This document shows positions 8,405 to 15,147 of a DNA stretch of 21,226 nucleotides, in pieces. Position 1 is the stretch's first letter. Every line of letters starts with the position of its first letter. The stretch comes from Hungatella sp. UBA3402 (GTDB lineage Bacteria > Bacillota > Clostridia > Lachnospirales > Lachnospiraceae). Position numbers and translations under genes: made by a program. Location: contig DEPC01000227.1 of assembly GCA_002358555.1 (NCBI GenBank), forward strand, positions 1 to 21,226. Direction: 5' to 3'. The notes under the pieces are model-generated. The model ran no database searches. It had not been told where the DNA came from and saw only the letters and a list, made by a program, of their open reading frames with translations.

Positions 8405-8584
8405 TCACGTATTTTGTGCCAGGCGCTTTTGTTCTTTCCTGTCTTCCTCCTCTACTTCATTGCTGCTCTTAATCCAGAGAAAAAGTCTAGTTAGTGGAAG
8501 CTGCATAAAAAACGGAATCGGCGTATGAGAAGCCCTTGCCAGTCGGTATACCTGTTTCCTAATAAAATTTGCGGGACTTTTCAT
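8405..8584 (-). CDS. Tail assembly chaperone, downstream part (P2 E'-like), expressed mainly by -1 frameshift
   Basis: A 59-residue frame, MKSPANFIRKQVYRLARASH at its start, that ends with the TGA at 8407-8405. It lies between the chaperone gene and the tape measure gene, which is the position of E' in P2 and of T in lambda G/GT. Its frame is -1 relative to the upstream gene and stays open back to the slip site at 8605-8611. The intervening codons read NRSGLLK before the ATG. There is an ATG at 8584 but no good Shine-Dalgarno directly before it. It is therefore probably made as a fusion of about 197 residues (131 upstream + 7 + 59). The middle 'TPIPFFMQLPLTRLFLWIKSS' resembles small E'-position proteins in other Firmicute myophages. 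Confidence 0.8.
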   Translation of the reverse strand: MKSPANFIRKQVYRLARASHTPIPFFMQLPLTRLFLWIKSSNEVEEEDRKEQKRLAQNT

Positions 8585-8611
8585 CTTTAGTAGCCCGCTT
8601 CGATTAAAAAA
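8571..8611 (-). promoter_or_regulatory. Programmed -1 frameshift site: slippery heptamer and stimulatory stem-loop
   Basis: In the frame of the upstream chaperone gene, T-TTT-TTA occupies 8611-8605 (codons AGT TTT TTA), which fits the X XXY YYZ rule. After a 6-base spacer comes a 5-bp G/C stem, GCGGG (8598-8594) with CCCGC (8575-8571), enclosing an 18-base loop that contains the zero-frame stop and the ATG of the second frame. The spacer length lies in the usual 5-9 range. Slippage by one base leads into an open frame of 66 codons. Tail chaperone frameshifting at this exact gene position is known in lambda (G/GT), P2 (E/E') and many other long-tailed phages. Confidence 0.82.
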
Positions 8612-8997
8612 CTTCGTGCCTCATTTTTAATTTTCATGTAATCTTTTAATTTCAGCCGTCTTAACTCATCTGCCCCCACTCCTGCTGCACGGGCAGCAAG
8701 CATAGTTTGAAATACGGAGGATACTTCTGGAGTTAGGACATATTTATTCTGGTCCTGTAATTCTTCTTCGATTGCTTCCACATCTTCACCACATAACTTA
8801 TCAAAATAGAAGGTAAGGCTTTTGTAAGTCTTTCCTTCTATTTCTACAGGCTCGGAGAACTTATGCGTATAATTGATACTTTTTTTATGTTTGGATTTTG
8901 TTTCAGCCATGTTAAGAATTCCTGTTTTCTTTATTTCCTGCTGTTCTTGTGTAAATTCTTCCTGTTGTCCTTCATTGACAGTTTTATTTTCTTCCAT
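8587..8997 (-). CDS. Tail assembly chaperone, upstream part (P2 gpE / gp41-like)
   Basis: A 136-residue protein between tube and tape measure. The core from about residue 45, 'HKFSEPVEIEGKTYKSLTFYFDKLCGEDVEAIEEEL', matches the tail assembly chaperone family of Mu-like and P2-like phages ('....eieG..y..l.l...t..dl...e...'). These proteins coat the tape measure during tube assembly and are absent from the virion. The first 30 residues are Glu/Gln-rich and unlike the family. An in-frame ATG at 8910 (MAETKSKHKK) with AGGA upstream could be an alternative start, but the ATG at 8997 has the better AAGGG. The gene ends in the frameshift cassette that joins it to the 59-codon frame downstream. Confidence 0.87.
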   Translation of the reverse strand: MEENKTVNEGQQEEFTQEQQEIKKTGILNMAETKSKHKKSINYTHKFSEPVEIEGKTYKSLTFYFDKLCGEDVEAIEEELQDQNKYVLTPEVSSVFQTMLAARAAGVGADELRRLKLKDYMKIKNEARSFLIEAGY

Positions 8998-9026
8998 ATC
9001 GTTTTCCCTTTCTTGTTAAAAAAATG

Positions 9027-9048
9027 AAAAAAGCAACCATTATGGCTG
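9027..9048 (-). terminator. Rho-independent terminator-like hairpin after the tail tube gene
   Basis: On the minus strand, CAGCC (9048-9044) pairs with GGTTG (9038-9034) around a 5-base loop. C and six T follow at 9033-9027, then a second T-run after a few bases. It starts 6 bases after the tube stop codon and lies before the chaperone gene. The stem is short and contains a G-T pair, so it would be leaky. That would fit high sheath and tube output with less of the chaperone and tape measure. Confidence 0.55.
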
Positions 9049-9054
9049 TTTGTA

Positions 9055-9573
9055 TCACTTGCCTAATGCGCGTTTAACTTCACTAAGATAATCCGTTCCA
9101 TTGATATAGTAAATAAAATTCAGCGGATCTACTTCAATTACTTTTTTTCCTGCCAGATACAGTGCATAGTAGAATACGGCATATTCTCCACTGGAATCTG
9201 CAGTAGATGCTACGGCAAGCTTTCCTGGTGCAAATTTTTTGGGTTTTACCCTCATAATATGCTTGGCTGCTACTACTTCTATTTTTGAAGTTCGTGTATT
9301 GGTAATCTGCTGGGAAGCACGCAAATCTATTTTATGTATCCTTGGTTCTGCCAGCCTGATTGCGGCTGCGGTTACAGTTCTGAAATTTAGGGTTAATGTC
9401 ATTGCTTCAATATGTCCTAACACAACCCCTTCCACATTTCCTGAAATGCCTGCTCCCTTGATTTCTTCGGTGAGATTTGCCACATCTGGAAGGGTTGCTT
9501 CTGACATTCCAAGGTATTCATTCGCATCCTCGTATACAGCAAAATTCGTAATAATTTCATCTATTCTTGCCAT
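9055..9573 (-). CDS. Phage major tail tube protein (P2 gpFII-like)
   Basis: A 172-residue protein directly after the sheath gene, as FII follows FI in P2. Matching features include 'DEITNFAVYEDANEYLGMSEATLPDV', 'EIKGAGISGNVEGVVLGHIEAMTLTLNFRT' (the signature 'e.kGaG..G......G...sm...l.fr') and the C-terminal 'DPLNFIYYINGTDYLSEVKRALG' ('...l...i.....y.ingvD.l...n..lG'). Polymerised rings form the rigid inner tube through which DNA is injected. AAGGAAG precedes the ATG. The gene is of normal length and its stop is followed at once by a terminator-like hairpin. Confidence 0.93.
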   Translation of the reverse strand: MARIDEIITNFAVYEDANEYLGMSEATLPDVANLTEEIKGAGISGNVEGVVLGHIEAMTLTLNFRTVTAAAIRLAEPRIHKIDLRASQQITNTRTSKIEVVAAKHIMRVKPKKFAPGKLAVASTADSSGEYAVFYYALYLAGKKVIEVDPLNFIYYINGTDYLSEVKRALGK

Positions 9574-9590
9574 AATTCGTCTTCCTTTTC

Positions 9591-11021
9591 TTATGATACA
9601 GATAGTAAGTTAGATAAATAAGATACATCATATTCTAAAACATATTCCATTAACCGAAGTGGAGAAGGCGGCGTAATATAAATATGAAATTTCGCTTTTC
9701 CTGACATTAATGCAGTGTCACTGTTTTCCTCGTCCCGCAGTTCTACCCGACCTCCTATAATTTTTTCTTCGGCTGTCAGGCTGTTGAGCCAGTCATTAAC
9801 CCCTTGCAGGATAGCATCTATCAGTCTTCTTACCAGCCTGCGGTCTGTATAAGACCAATAAGAAAGGGTTACTGTCTTAGCAACCCATTTAAACATCCGC
9901 GAGATACAGTAAAAATAATCTACCGGATCCGTATTGGCAGGAAAACAGGCTGTATAATCCCCCCAGCTTACAAATCCGTTAATAAAATTGAGTGCTGTTA
10001 TAATTCCGTTATCATTTAAGTAGTTTGCCTGCTGCACATCAAGAATTACTTCTTCCCCATTGGCAAGTACCATACTGTCAGCCTGCAGTGATTTATTGGA
10101 TGCACTTTCACATGGTGTTCCGCCTCCCAGGGAACTGTCATTATCTGTCCGCACTATCAATCCGGCAAGCTGAGAGGAATAGTTGAAAATCCTGCTTCCT
10201 AATTTTAGTTTGGGAAAGCATACCAGTTCATTTGTCTTCATGTAATTGTTAGACTGTTTCCAGGAAGGAGCTTCTGTATAATAGGTTACACCTTGTTCTT
10301 GTGATGTATCAATATCCAAAATTGCGTCTGCAAGAAACAGACCATTAATATTTTCCCCTTTGGCCGACATCACTGCTGCAACTTCACTGTCTTGTGACCA
10401 ATTCGGACATAAAATCAAATCAGGAACTATTCTATATTTCGGAAATACGCTGTCTATCAGCTCCAGCCCTGTAGTTTTGTGGGTTGCTACACGATAACCG
10501 CCGATAATATCAGCTCTGGTTACTTTCGTTGGGTCAATTTCTGAAAACTGCACATTTATGGTTCCTTTTGTATCTTCCAGGAATTCAATGACACAGTTGG
10601 TATCATTATAAAATACCTCAAAATCAGCTCCCACCTGTTTATCAGTAACCTTCACAGTATCTGCAATCGCTTCAAGTGGCAACATCACCTGGTTGTCCAC
10701 AATATCATATTCTCCAGAGGTCTCTTTTTTATGTTTTTGAGGATCTAATACATTTACCAAAAAGATAGGGGCAATCTGGTATAACTGGAAAGCGGTATAA
10801 ATGACTTCGGAAAGTCCATAGGCTTCCCAGTTATCCGAATATCCCAATGCTTCAACCGCTTCTTTATAATTGTTTGCCATAATTACTTCATTGATTTTTC
10901 CGCCTGCTGTCTGCACAGGAGACGTTCCAACAGCAAAAATAATTCCGCTTTCTGCAACGATTGGGGTTGAAATACTTGTCATTAATTTTGAAGTGCTTAT
11001 TCCATGTGTAATTGTAGCCAT
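9591..11021 (-). CDS. Contractile tail sheath protein (P2 gpFI-like)
   Basis: A 476-residue sheath protein, which shows that the tail is contractile. The N-terminus 'ISTSKLMTSISTPIVAESGIIFAVGTSPV' is the sheath attachment strand and first domain pattern. 'NNYKEAVEALGYSDNWEAYGLSEVIYTAFQLYQIAPIFLVNV' is highly typical of the family. 'LILCPNWSQDSEVAAVMSAKGENINGLFLAD' follows mid-protein. The C-terminal third, 'NFINGFVSWGDYTACFPANT' and 'DRRLVRRLIDAILQGVNDWLNSLTA', corresponds to the conserved inner domain that carries the beta strand exchanged between subunits. GGGGAGGAATAAGA precedes the ATG. The spacing of 17 bases to the tube gene suggests co-expression with it. Confidence 0.96.
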   Translation of the reverse strand: MATITHGISTSKLMTSISTPIVAESGIIFAVGTSPVQTAGGKINEVIMANNYKEAVEALGYSDNWEAYGLSEVIYTAFQLYQIAPIFLVNVLDPQKHKKETSGEYDIVDNQVMLPLEAIADTVKVTDKQVGADFEVFYNDTNCVIEFLEDTKGTINVQFSEIDPTKVTRADIIGGYRVATHKTTGLELIDSVFPKYRIVPDLILCPNWSQDSEVAAVMSAKGENINGLFLADAILDIDTSQEQGVTYYTEAPSWKQSNNYMKTNELVCFPKLKLGSRIFNYSSQLAGLIVRTDNDSSLGGGTPCESASNKSLQADSMVLANGEEVILDVQQANYLNDNGIITALNFINGFVSWGDYTACFPANTDPVDYFYCISRMFKWVAKTVTLSYWSYTDRRLVRRLIDAILQGVNDWLNSLTAEEKIIGGRVELRDEENSDTALMSGKAKFHIYITPPSPLRLMEYVLEYDVSYLSNLLSVS

Positions 11022-11023
11022 TC

Positions 11024-11422
11024 TTATTCCTCCCCTGCTGATTCCTGTCCTGCGATACTGGAAACAAGATCTGTATAATACTTATTTAAAATATTTCCTG
11101 CTGTCCTTGTCTTATCCTTTTTTTCTGCCATCTTGCCAACTGGGACAAGCAGTTTTTCTACCAGCGGATACCTTTCCAAGACTTGCCCAAGCTCTTGTTT
11201 GATTTCTGATATCGTTCCGACTAAGATTCTATTGGTTTTGAGCTGGCCAGCCGGCAATGATGGCCCTATATAAGCCAGAGTTACCGTTCCAGCGGTCAGG
11301 TCCCTTTCTGTGTTTGCCGTTTTGTCAGCAGCCTTAGAAACAGTCCTTGTTTTCTTCATAGTGATTACTGCCTTATCCTTTTCTGCCGCTTTTTCGGGAC
11401 TTTCTGCTTTCTCTATTGCCAT
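11024..11422 (-). CDS. Uncharacterised small phage protein before the sheath gene
   Basis: A 132-residue protein that I cannot assign to a named family. The first 40 residues are Lys/Ala/Glu-rich and probably disordered. The second half has a folded look: 'TLAYIGPSLPAGQLKTNRILVG', 'ISEIKQELGQVLERYPLVEKLLVPVGKMA' and 'ILNKYYTDLVSSI'. There is no signal peptide or membrane segment. AGAGG precedes the ATG, the start overlaps the tail terminator gene by 10 bases and the sheath follows 3 bases after the stop, so it belongs to the structural operon. Mu-like phages carry a small gene of unknown role in the same place. A role at the head-tail junction is possible, but nothing in the sequence proves it. 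Confidence 0.72.
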   Translation of the reverse strand: MAIEKAESPEKAAEKDKAVITMKKTRTVSKAADKTANTERDLTAGTVTLAYIGPSLPAGQLKTNRILVGTISEIKQELGQVLERYPLVEKLLVPVGKMAEKKDKTRTAGNILNKYYTDLVSSIAGQESAGEE

Positions 11423-11904
11423 AATTCTTCTACCTCTCTCTTGATTGTTGGGATTGACCAGTTTGTTATCATTTCCCCAAAATAATAAGGCTGGGTACTG
11501 TCTGGATATATGAGATATTCCAAAGGATTTTGGAGGACAAACCGTTCACCGACGATTCCGGTTTTTTTCAATTCGCTTCTTATACGTAATATCACATTCA
11601 GAACATCAAGCGCACCTTCGCTTCCATCCTCAGAATAGGTTCCTACCACAATCCGCACAGTAGCTCTGCTTTCTTCTGGTTCCCGTTCTTCTTTGTCATC
11701 TTTTCCTGTGAGGAATTGCAGCAAAATATATGGAATCTTCTGTGTCTGGTCTTCCTTTGTTGGAAGCCGCATTTGATAGACATCTGCTGCACGTACTTTT
11801 ACTTCTTCTTTATTCCTGTTTCTTACCCGTACTTGCAGTTTAATATCTGCTGTTTTTTCTTTGATAAATTTCTCCAGGCACCCCAACAGTATAATTGGTG
11901 TCAT
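11413..11904 (-). CDS. Tail terminator / neck protein (gpU or gp37-like position)
   Basis: A 163-residue protein between the gpZ-like gene and the sheath, where tail terminator proteins lie. The middle contains 'IPYILLQFLTGKDDKEEREPEESRATVRIVVGTYSEDGSEGALDVLNVILRIRSEL', the alpha-beta pattern seen in terminator and tail completion proteins ('P.i.v.......d.......v.i.i.......g..d......i...L'). It ends with 'YYFGEMITNWSIPTIKREVEEL', as in related Firmicute prophage proteins. Such proteins cap the finished tail and dock it to the head. A GGAGG precedes the ATG with good spacing. The family call rests on pattern and position; an exact family name is not certain. Confidence 0.7.
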   Translation of the reverse strand: MTPIILLGCLEKFIKEKTADIKLQVRVRNRNKEEVKVRAADVYQMRLPTKEDQTQKIPYILLQFLTGKDDKEEREPEESRATVRIVVGTYSEDGSEGALDVLNVILRIRSELKKTGIVGERFVLQNPLEYLIYPDSTQPYYFGEMITNWSIPTIKREVEELWQ

Positions 11905-11908
11905 GTTT

Positions 11909-12520
11909 CTATCCTCCGTAACCGCTTAATATACGGTCAATTTCATGCTCCAGATGGTTATTGATAAGTTCCTGGGCTTCTTGTTCCAGTTGTATAAGTA
12001 CGCTCTGGTTTCCTATCATCTGCCCCATTGCAAGGCCCATCTTTTCTTCCAGCTTTTCTGTATGTTGATTTCCGGTTCCGCTTTTTGTTTTTCCCATACG
12101 GGATTGTATCCCCTGTTCTCCTGTCCGTTCAAATACACCTAAATGTCCACTTTTCATCTGTGCAACGAAAGCCTCTTCCAATACACCGCCACCGCCTTTT
12201 TTTACACTGGCAAACACGGTTTTTCCAGTTCCTGGAACTTTGGGGGTTACACTGAATTTGTATAATGGAATTTTATATCCTGCAAAGGAAATATATCCTG
12301 CCAAATCTCCTGTACTGGCTTTTTTAATTCTGGTCTTTGTAGCTTCACTGGCTGCACGGGATTGTACGGTATAAACTTCTCTTACTTTCTTAATTGCTCC
12401 TGACTTTACCTTTGATAATCCTTTGTTCATTGCATTTGACAAAGCACACTCTGCACCTTTTGGAACACCTGCCAGAATATGCTCCACCCTCTGTACTGTT
12501 TCCGCCGAAAGTTCAATCAT
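11909..12520 (-). CDS. Minor tail/connector protein, lambda gpZ-like
   Basis: A 203-residue protein resembling prophage minor tail protein Z: 'ALSNAMNKGLSKVKSGAIKKVREVYTVQSRAASEATKTRIKKAS' is the 'aiaRAlN......r....r...' region, and 'YISFAGYKIPLYKFSVTPK' with 'FVAQMKSGHLGVFERTG' follows the family core ('....G..i.l..F...p.......G..v....f.....g....f.R'). In lambda, gpZ works with gpU to finish the top of the tail for head attachment. It fits that it sits between the FII-like and terminator-like genes. Its ATG overlaps the previous stop by 4 bases, with GGAGG upstream. The phage pairs this lambda-type gene with a contractile tail. Confidence 0.85.
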   Translation of the reverse strand: MIELSAETVQRVEHILAGVPKGAECALSNAMNKGLSKVKSGAIKKVREVYTVQSRAASEATKTRIKKASTGDLAGYISFAGYKIPLYKFSVTPKVPGTGKTVFASVKKGGGGVLEEAFVAQMKSGHLGVFERTGEQGIQSRMGKTKSGTGNQHTEKLEEKMGLAMGQMIGNQSVLIQLEQEAQELINNHLEHEIDRILSGYGG

Positions 12521-12861
12521 TCTGTCAATGCCTCCAATTCCAATACGATTTCTCCTGCTTCATAGCTGCTTTTTTCGATAATATAAAGATTGACTGCGCC
12601 AGCTTCATCCAGTTCGATTTCCCTGCCCTTTTGCGGTACAATTCCGAAATCTTCATGTGATAGGTACAATACGGCATCCACTCGGTATATGCCCTCTGCA
12701 TTATCGCTGCCTGGTTTCTTCCTGTCTGCTTGCGTTACATGGTCAAGTACAGCCGGAACGGTGTACTGGCTTCCTTCATACCATAGGTTCATGATTTCGG
12801 CAAACTCTCCAGGATTATGAAATGTTTTTAAGTCTTTTAATAGTTGTGCTTTAAAATCCAT
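12517..12861 (-). CDS. Head-tail attachment protein, lambda gpFII-like
   Basis: A 114-residue protein in the FII position, after capsid and the FI-position gene. The N-terminal 'LLKDLKTFHNPGEFAEIMNLWYEG' followed by 'VPAVLDHVTQADRK' fits the FII/phage_attach pattern (a short helix with '...F.n..EF...i.y.g....v.av.d'). 'VLYLSHEDFGIVPQKGREIELDEAG' and 'YIIEKSSYEAGEIVLELEA' are the beta strands of the small barrel, ending with the typical '...r.v..dg..y.V.......g...l.Le'. The role would be the joining surface between the packaged head and the tail. GGAAG lies 9 bases upstream of the ATG. Confidence 0.78.
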   Translation of the reverse strand: MDFKAQLLKDLKTFHNPGEFAEIMNLWYEGSQYTVPAVLDHVTQADRKKPGSDNAEGIYRVDAVLYLSHEDFGIVPQKGREIELDEAGAVNLYIIEKSSYEAGEIVLELEALTE

Positions 12862-12865
12862 TATT

Positions 12866-13252
12866 CTATGCTTCCATTTGCTCTTCCTGAAAATTGATGA
12901 CTTCTCCCTGCAGCTCTTTTAATCCCTTTTCCTCATAATTTTCGCCTAAATCAAGACCCATAGAAGCAGCATAGGTGAATACGTCTTTTTTAGAACGGAT
13001 TTTTCGGATTTCCTCTGGACTTTTGAGTATGTCAGGTTCCGTTTCATGAAATCCAAAAAAGCCTCTTTCGGAATCCTCCTCAACAGTTTTATCATAAGAA
13101 TCTGCTGCAGTTGCCTCCATATCTACAGGAACAACAAAACCCTTTGATTTTAAGAATCCCAAATCTGCAGATGAAATATCTCTTGGAAGAATGGCTCCTG
13201 GCTGGTATTCTTTCCCACCGGTTATGATGGTTACTTTTGTTTTATATCTCAT
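12866..13252 (-). CDS. Small head-module protein in the lambda FI position (HeH/LEM-like C-terminus)
   Basis: A 128-residue protein directly after the capsid gene; the two overlap as ATGA. The N-terminus is a small beta structure ('MRYKTKVTIITGGKEYQPGA', then 'LPRDISSADLGFLKSKGFVVPV'). The centre is acidic and low in complexity. The last 40 residues ('IRSKKDVFTYAASMGLDLGENYEEKGLKELQGEVINF') look like a helix-extension-helix/LEM-type DNA-binding module. Lambda gpFI, in the same position, helps terminase-bound DNA find proheads, so a packaging or capsid-binding role is plausible. I do not see clear sequence similarity to gpFI itself. The GGGAGG sequence 9 bases upstream supports the start. Confidence 0.7.
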   Translation of the reverse strand: MRYKTKVTIITGGKEYQPGAILPRDISSADLGFLKSKGFVVPVDMEATAADSYDKTVEEDSERGFFGFHETEPDILKSPEEIRKIRSKKDVFTYAASMGLDLGENYEEKGLKELQGEVINFQEEQMEA

Positions 13253-14292
13253 GATTCGCCGGCCTCCCTCTTTGCATAGATAACTGCCCAGGATTCCACA
13301 TCAAACGGACGCGGAAGCGGTCTGGAAGTTAGTCTTACTTTCTTGACTTCGCTGGTTTCATCAACCCATACTTTAGGAACCAGCTTGCCTTCATAGGAAC
13401 GGAATTTTTTATCCTCCATCTGTGTAACAAGCCCATATTCGATTTGCCCCTCACCTGTTGAATGGCCAAGAAGAACGGTCCCAGAAGGGATAATGGATTC
13501 ATCCTCCCCTTCATCATTTAAAAACCATTCATCATAGGTATAAAGGTCAAGATCCAGTTCTGCAATCCTTCCATAAAAGGTCAGTGCCGGATCTACAACA
13601 CGAGGCTCAATCACAACATTTTTCATATTCAGCACATCCATAGCCTTAATGACAAATGTATTCCTAATAAAGTCTTCAATTACATCAGATGAAAATATCG
13701 CAATATCTGGTGCCCGACCAGTATCTTTGATAATTTTCTTGCGCAATCTGCGGAAAAGAGGAAGCGGATTGACCGTCGTAAGCGTCCACTGTTCATCAGT
13801 CCCCAATACCACAATATTAGTGAAGCCAAAATCAATCTGGACATCCACTCCTTCTTCTTCGTCAACCACATCCAGCTTTCCCTCGAAAAGAATCTGTCTG
13901 CACATCCATTCTTTTCTTCTGTCAATGGCATCTTCCAAATCGGTCAAGTCTTTTGCAAGAAGCTCATCCTCTCGCTCCTCTGGTGTTCTCTGTGAATAGA
14001 TATTCTCACCGATTGCACGGCTGGAAATATCGTCAATAGTCAGCGGTCTTTCTGGTGCAATTTTCGGTGTTGAAAACTGATTTGTTTTCCAGCCCTGGCG
14101 CGAAATCACTTTCCCGCCCTTGCGTGGGCTTACAAACGGCGCCATGATACGTTTTCCCTTGCGGACATCAAACTCAACTTTTTCCGTTACATGGGTCTGT
14201 TCGCTAGGGAAAAAAGTTTTCTGCAAAAACGATCTGACAGGCGGCGTCTGGTCATATGCTTCCATCATTTCCCGTGTGGTATATTCTGCCAT
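13249..14292 (-). CDS. Major capsid protein (lambda gpE family)
   Basis: A 347-residue capsid protein, close to lambda gpE in length (about 341). The family pattern is clear: 'PVRSFLQKTFFPSEQTHVTEKVEFDVRKGKRIMAPFVSPRKGGKVISRQGWKT' (the 'f....f......t..v..d...g...lap.v....g......' opening), then 'DDISSRAIGENIYSQRTPEERE', 'WMCRQILFEGKLDV' and the C-terminal 'YGLVTQMEDKKFRSYEGKLVPKVWVDE'. It folds as an HK97-type subunit that forms the icosahedral shell. AAGGAGGG is well placed before the ATG. The decoration gene lies immediately upstream, as in lambda (D-E). Confidence 0.94.
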   Translation of the reverse strand: MAEYTTREMMEAYDQTPPVRSFLQKTFFPSEQTHVTEKVEFDVRKGKRIMAPFVSPRKGGKVISRQGWKTNQFSTPKIAPERPLTIDDISSRAIGENIYSQRTPEEREDELLAKDLTDLEDAIDRRKEWMCRQILFEGKLDVVDEEEGVDVQIDFGFTNIVVLGTDEQWTLTTVNPLPLFRRLRKKIIKDTGRAPDIAIFSSDVIEDFIRNTFVIKAMDVLNMKNVVIEPRVVDPALTFYGRIAELDLDLYTYDEWFLNDEGEDESIIPSGTVLLGHSTGEGQIEYGLVTQMEDKKFRSYEGKLVPKVWVDETSEVKKVRLTSRPLPRPFDVESWAVIYAKREAGES

Positions 14293-14306
14293 TCTCTTAG
14301 CCCTCC

Positions 14307-14732
14307 TTATTCATAGTTCTGTACATTCCGAAGGTAAATTCCCACCTTTTTCATGTCATTTTCATAGGTTTCAATTGTTGTATCCTCTCCAGACACAATT
14401 ACCGCTGCGCGGTTATATTCTCCGGTCTGGTAACATACAGCAGGGATATTGTCAGCGGAGGCCTCGGTTCCTGTGTCGCAATCGTCAGTCAGGATTCCGA
14501 ACACTTCCAGGTTCATTTCTGTTTCAGCTGCACTTTCACTTTCTCCGTTTTTTACCTTTACAATAGATCCAGCAAAATATCCAGACTTGTCAGTACCTTT
14601 CATAATTAGGGAACCACGCTTTAAAATGCCTTGACCTGCCTTTAGTCCGATTCCCTCTTTCAATATGGGAAATTCGTTTCCGGCAATCAGAGAATCTGGT
14701 CTAAATGTTCCGATTTCTTCAAATAATCTCAT
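14307..14732 (-). CDS. Head decoration protein (lambda gpD family)
   Basis: A 141-residue protein in the lambda D position between the protease/scaffold and the capsid gene. The sequence has the beta-rich decoration protein pattern: 'PILKEGIGLKAGQGILKRGSLIMKG', 'VFGILTDDCDTGTEASADNIPAVCYQTGEYNRAAVIVSGED' ('...gIl.....t......d..v.vy..Gefn...l'). Trimers of this protein clamp the expanded shell at its three-fold axes and stabilise it under DNA pressure. AAGGGG precedes the ATG. The protease gene ends two bases before the start codon, so translation is coupled. Confidence 0.88.
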   Translation of the reverse strand: MRLFEEIGTFRPDSLIAGNEFPILKEGIGLKAGQGILKRGSLIMKGTDKSGYFAGSIVKVKNGESESAAETEMNLEVFGILTDDCDTGTEASADNIPAVCYQTGEYNRAAVIVSGEDTTIETYENDMKKVGIYLRNVQNYE

Positions 14733-14733
14733 A

Positions 14734-15147
14734 TCATCTTCCCCTTCTGATGTCTTTTTTCAGCTTTGCAGCAAAACCGTTTACTTTCTGTGCGTTTTCA
14801 GCCTGTTTCTGGCTTTCTGAATCATATCCCATGTTAGGCTCTGTTTCGACTGCTGCTGCACCGGAATTCTGCATATCATTAACCATCTGATTTAAAAATT
14901 TTGTTCCAGCTGCATGATTTGCTTTCATTTGTGCCAGCGCTAAATCAGCGGCTGACATTGGTTCATCATATTTCGCCTTCGTCAACAATTCTTCTGGGAT
15001 TCCGCTTGAAATTTCGTCAATCGCTTTCAGGCGTTCCCTTTCTTCGGAAACAGCATCCGTTGCAATCTGTTCACATAACTGTGGATAGGCTGCTTTGAGT
15101 GTTGCTGTGTCAGTAATAACAGACTCTGTTTTTTCTTTTTCATCCAT
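14734..15147 (-). CDS. Internal in-frame scaffold protein (Nu3-like)
   Basis: The protease gene contains an in-frame ATG at codon 268 (MDEKEKTESVITDT) preceded by AAAGGA with a 9-base spacer. Translation from here would give a 137-residue protein with only the scaffold part: 'EERERLKAIDEISSGIPEELLTKAKYDEPMSAADLALAQ' and a basic end (KLKKDIRRGR) that could bind capsid protein. Lambda makes its scaffold Nu3 from an internal start of gene C in the same way. This is inferred from the site and analogy; no expression evidence is available. Confidence 0.6.
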   Translation of the reverse strand: MDEKEKTESVITDTATLKAAYPQLCEQIATDAVSEERERLKAIDEISSGIPEELLTKAKYDEPMSAADLALAQMKANHAAGTKFLNQMVNDMQNSGAAAVETEPNMGYDSESQKQAENAQKVNGFAAKLKKDIRRGR

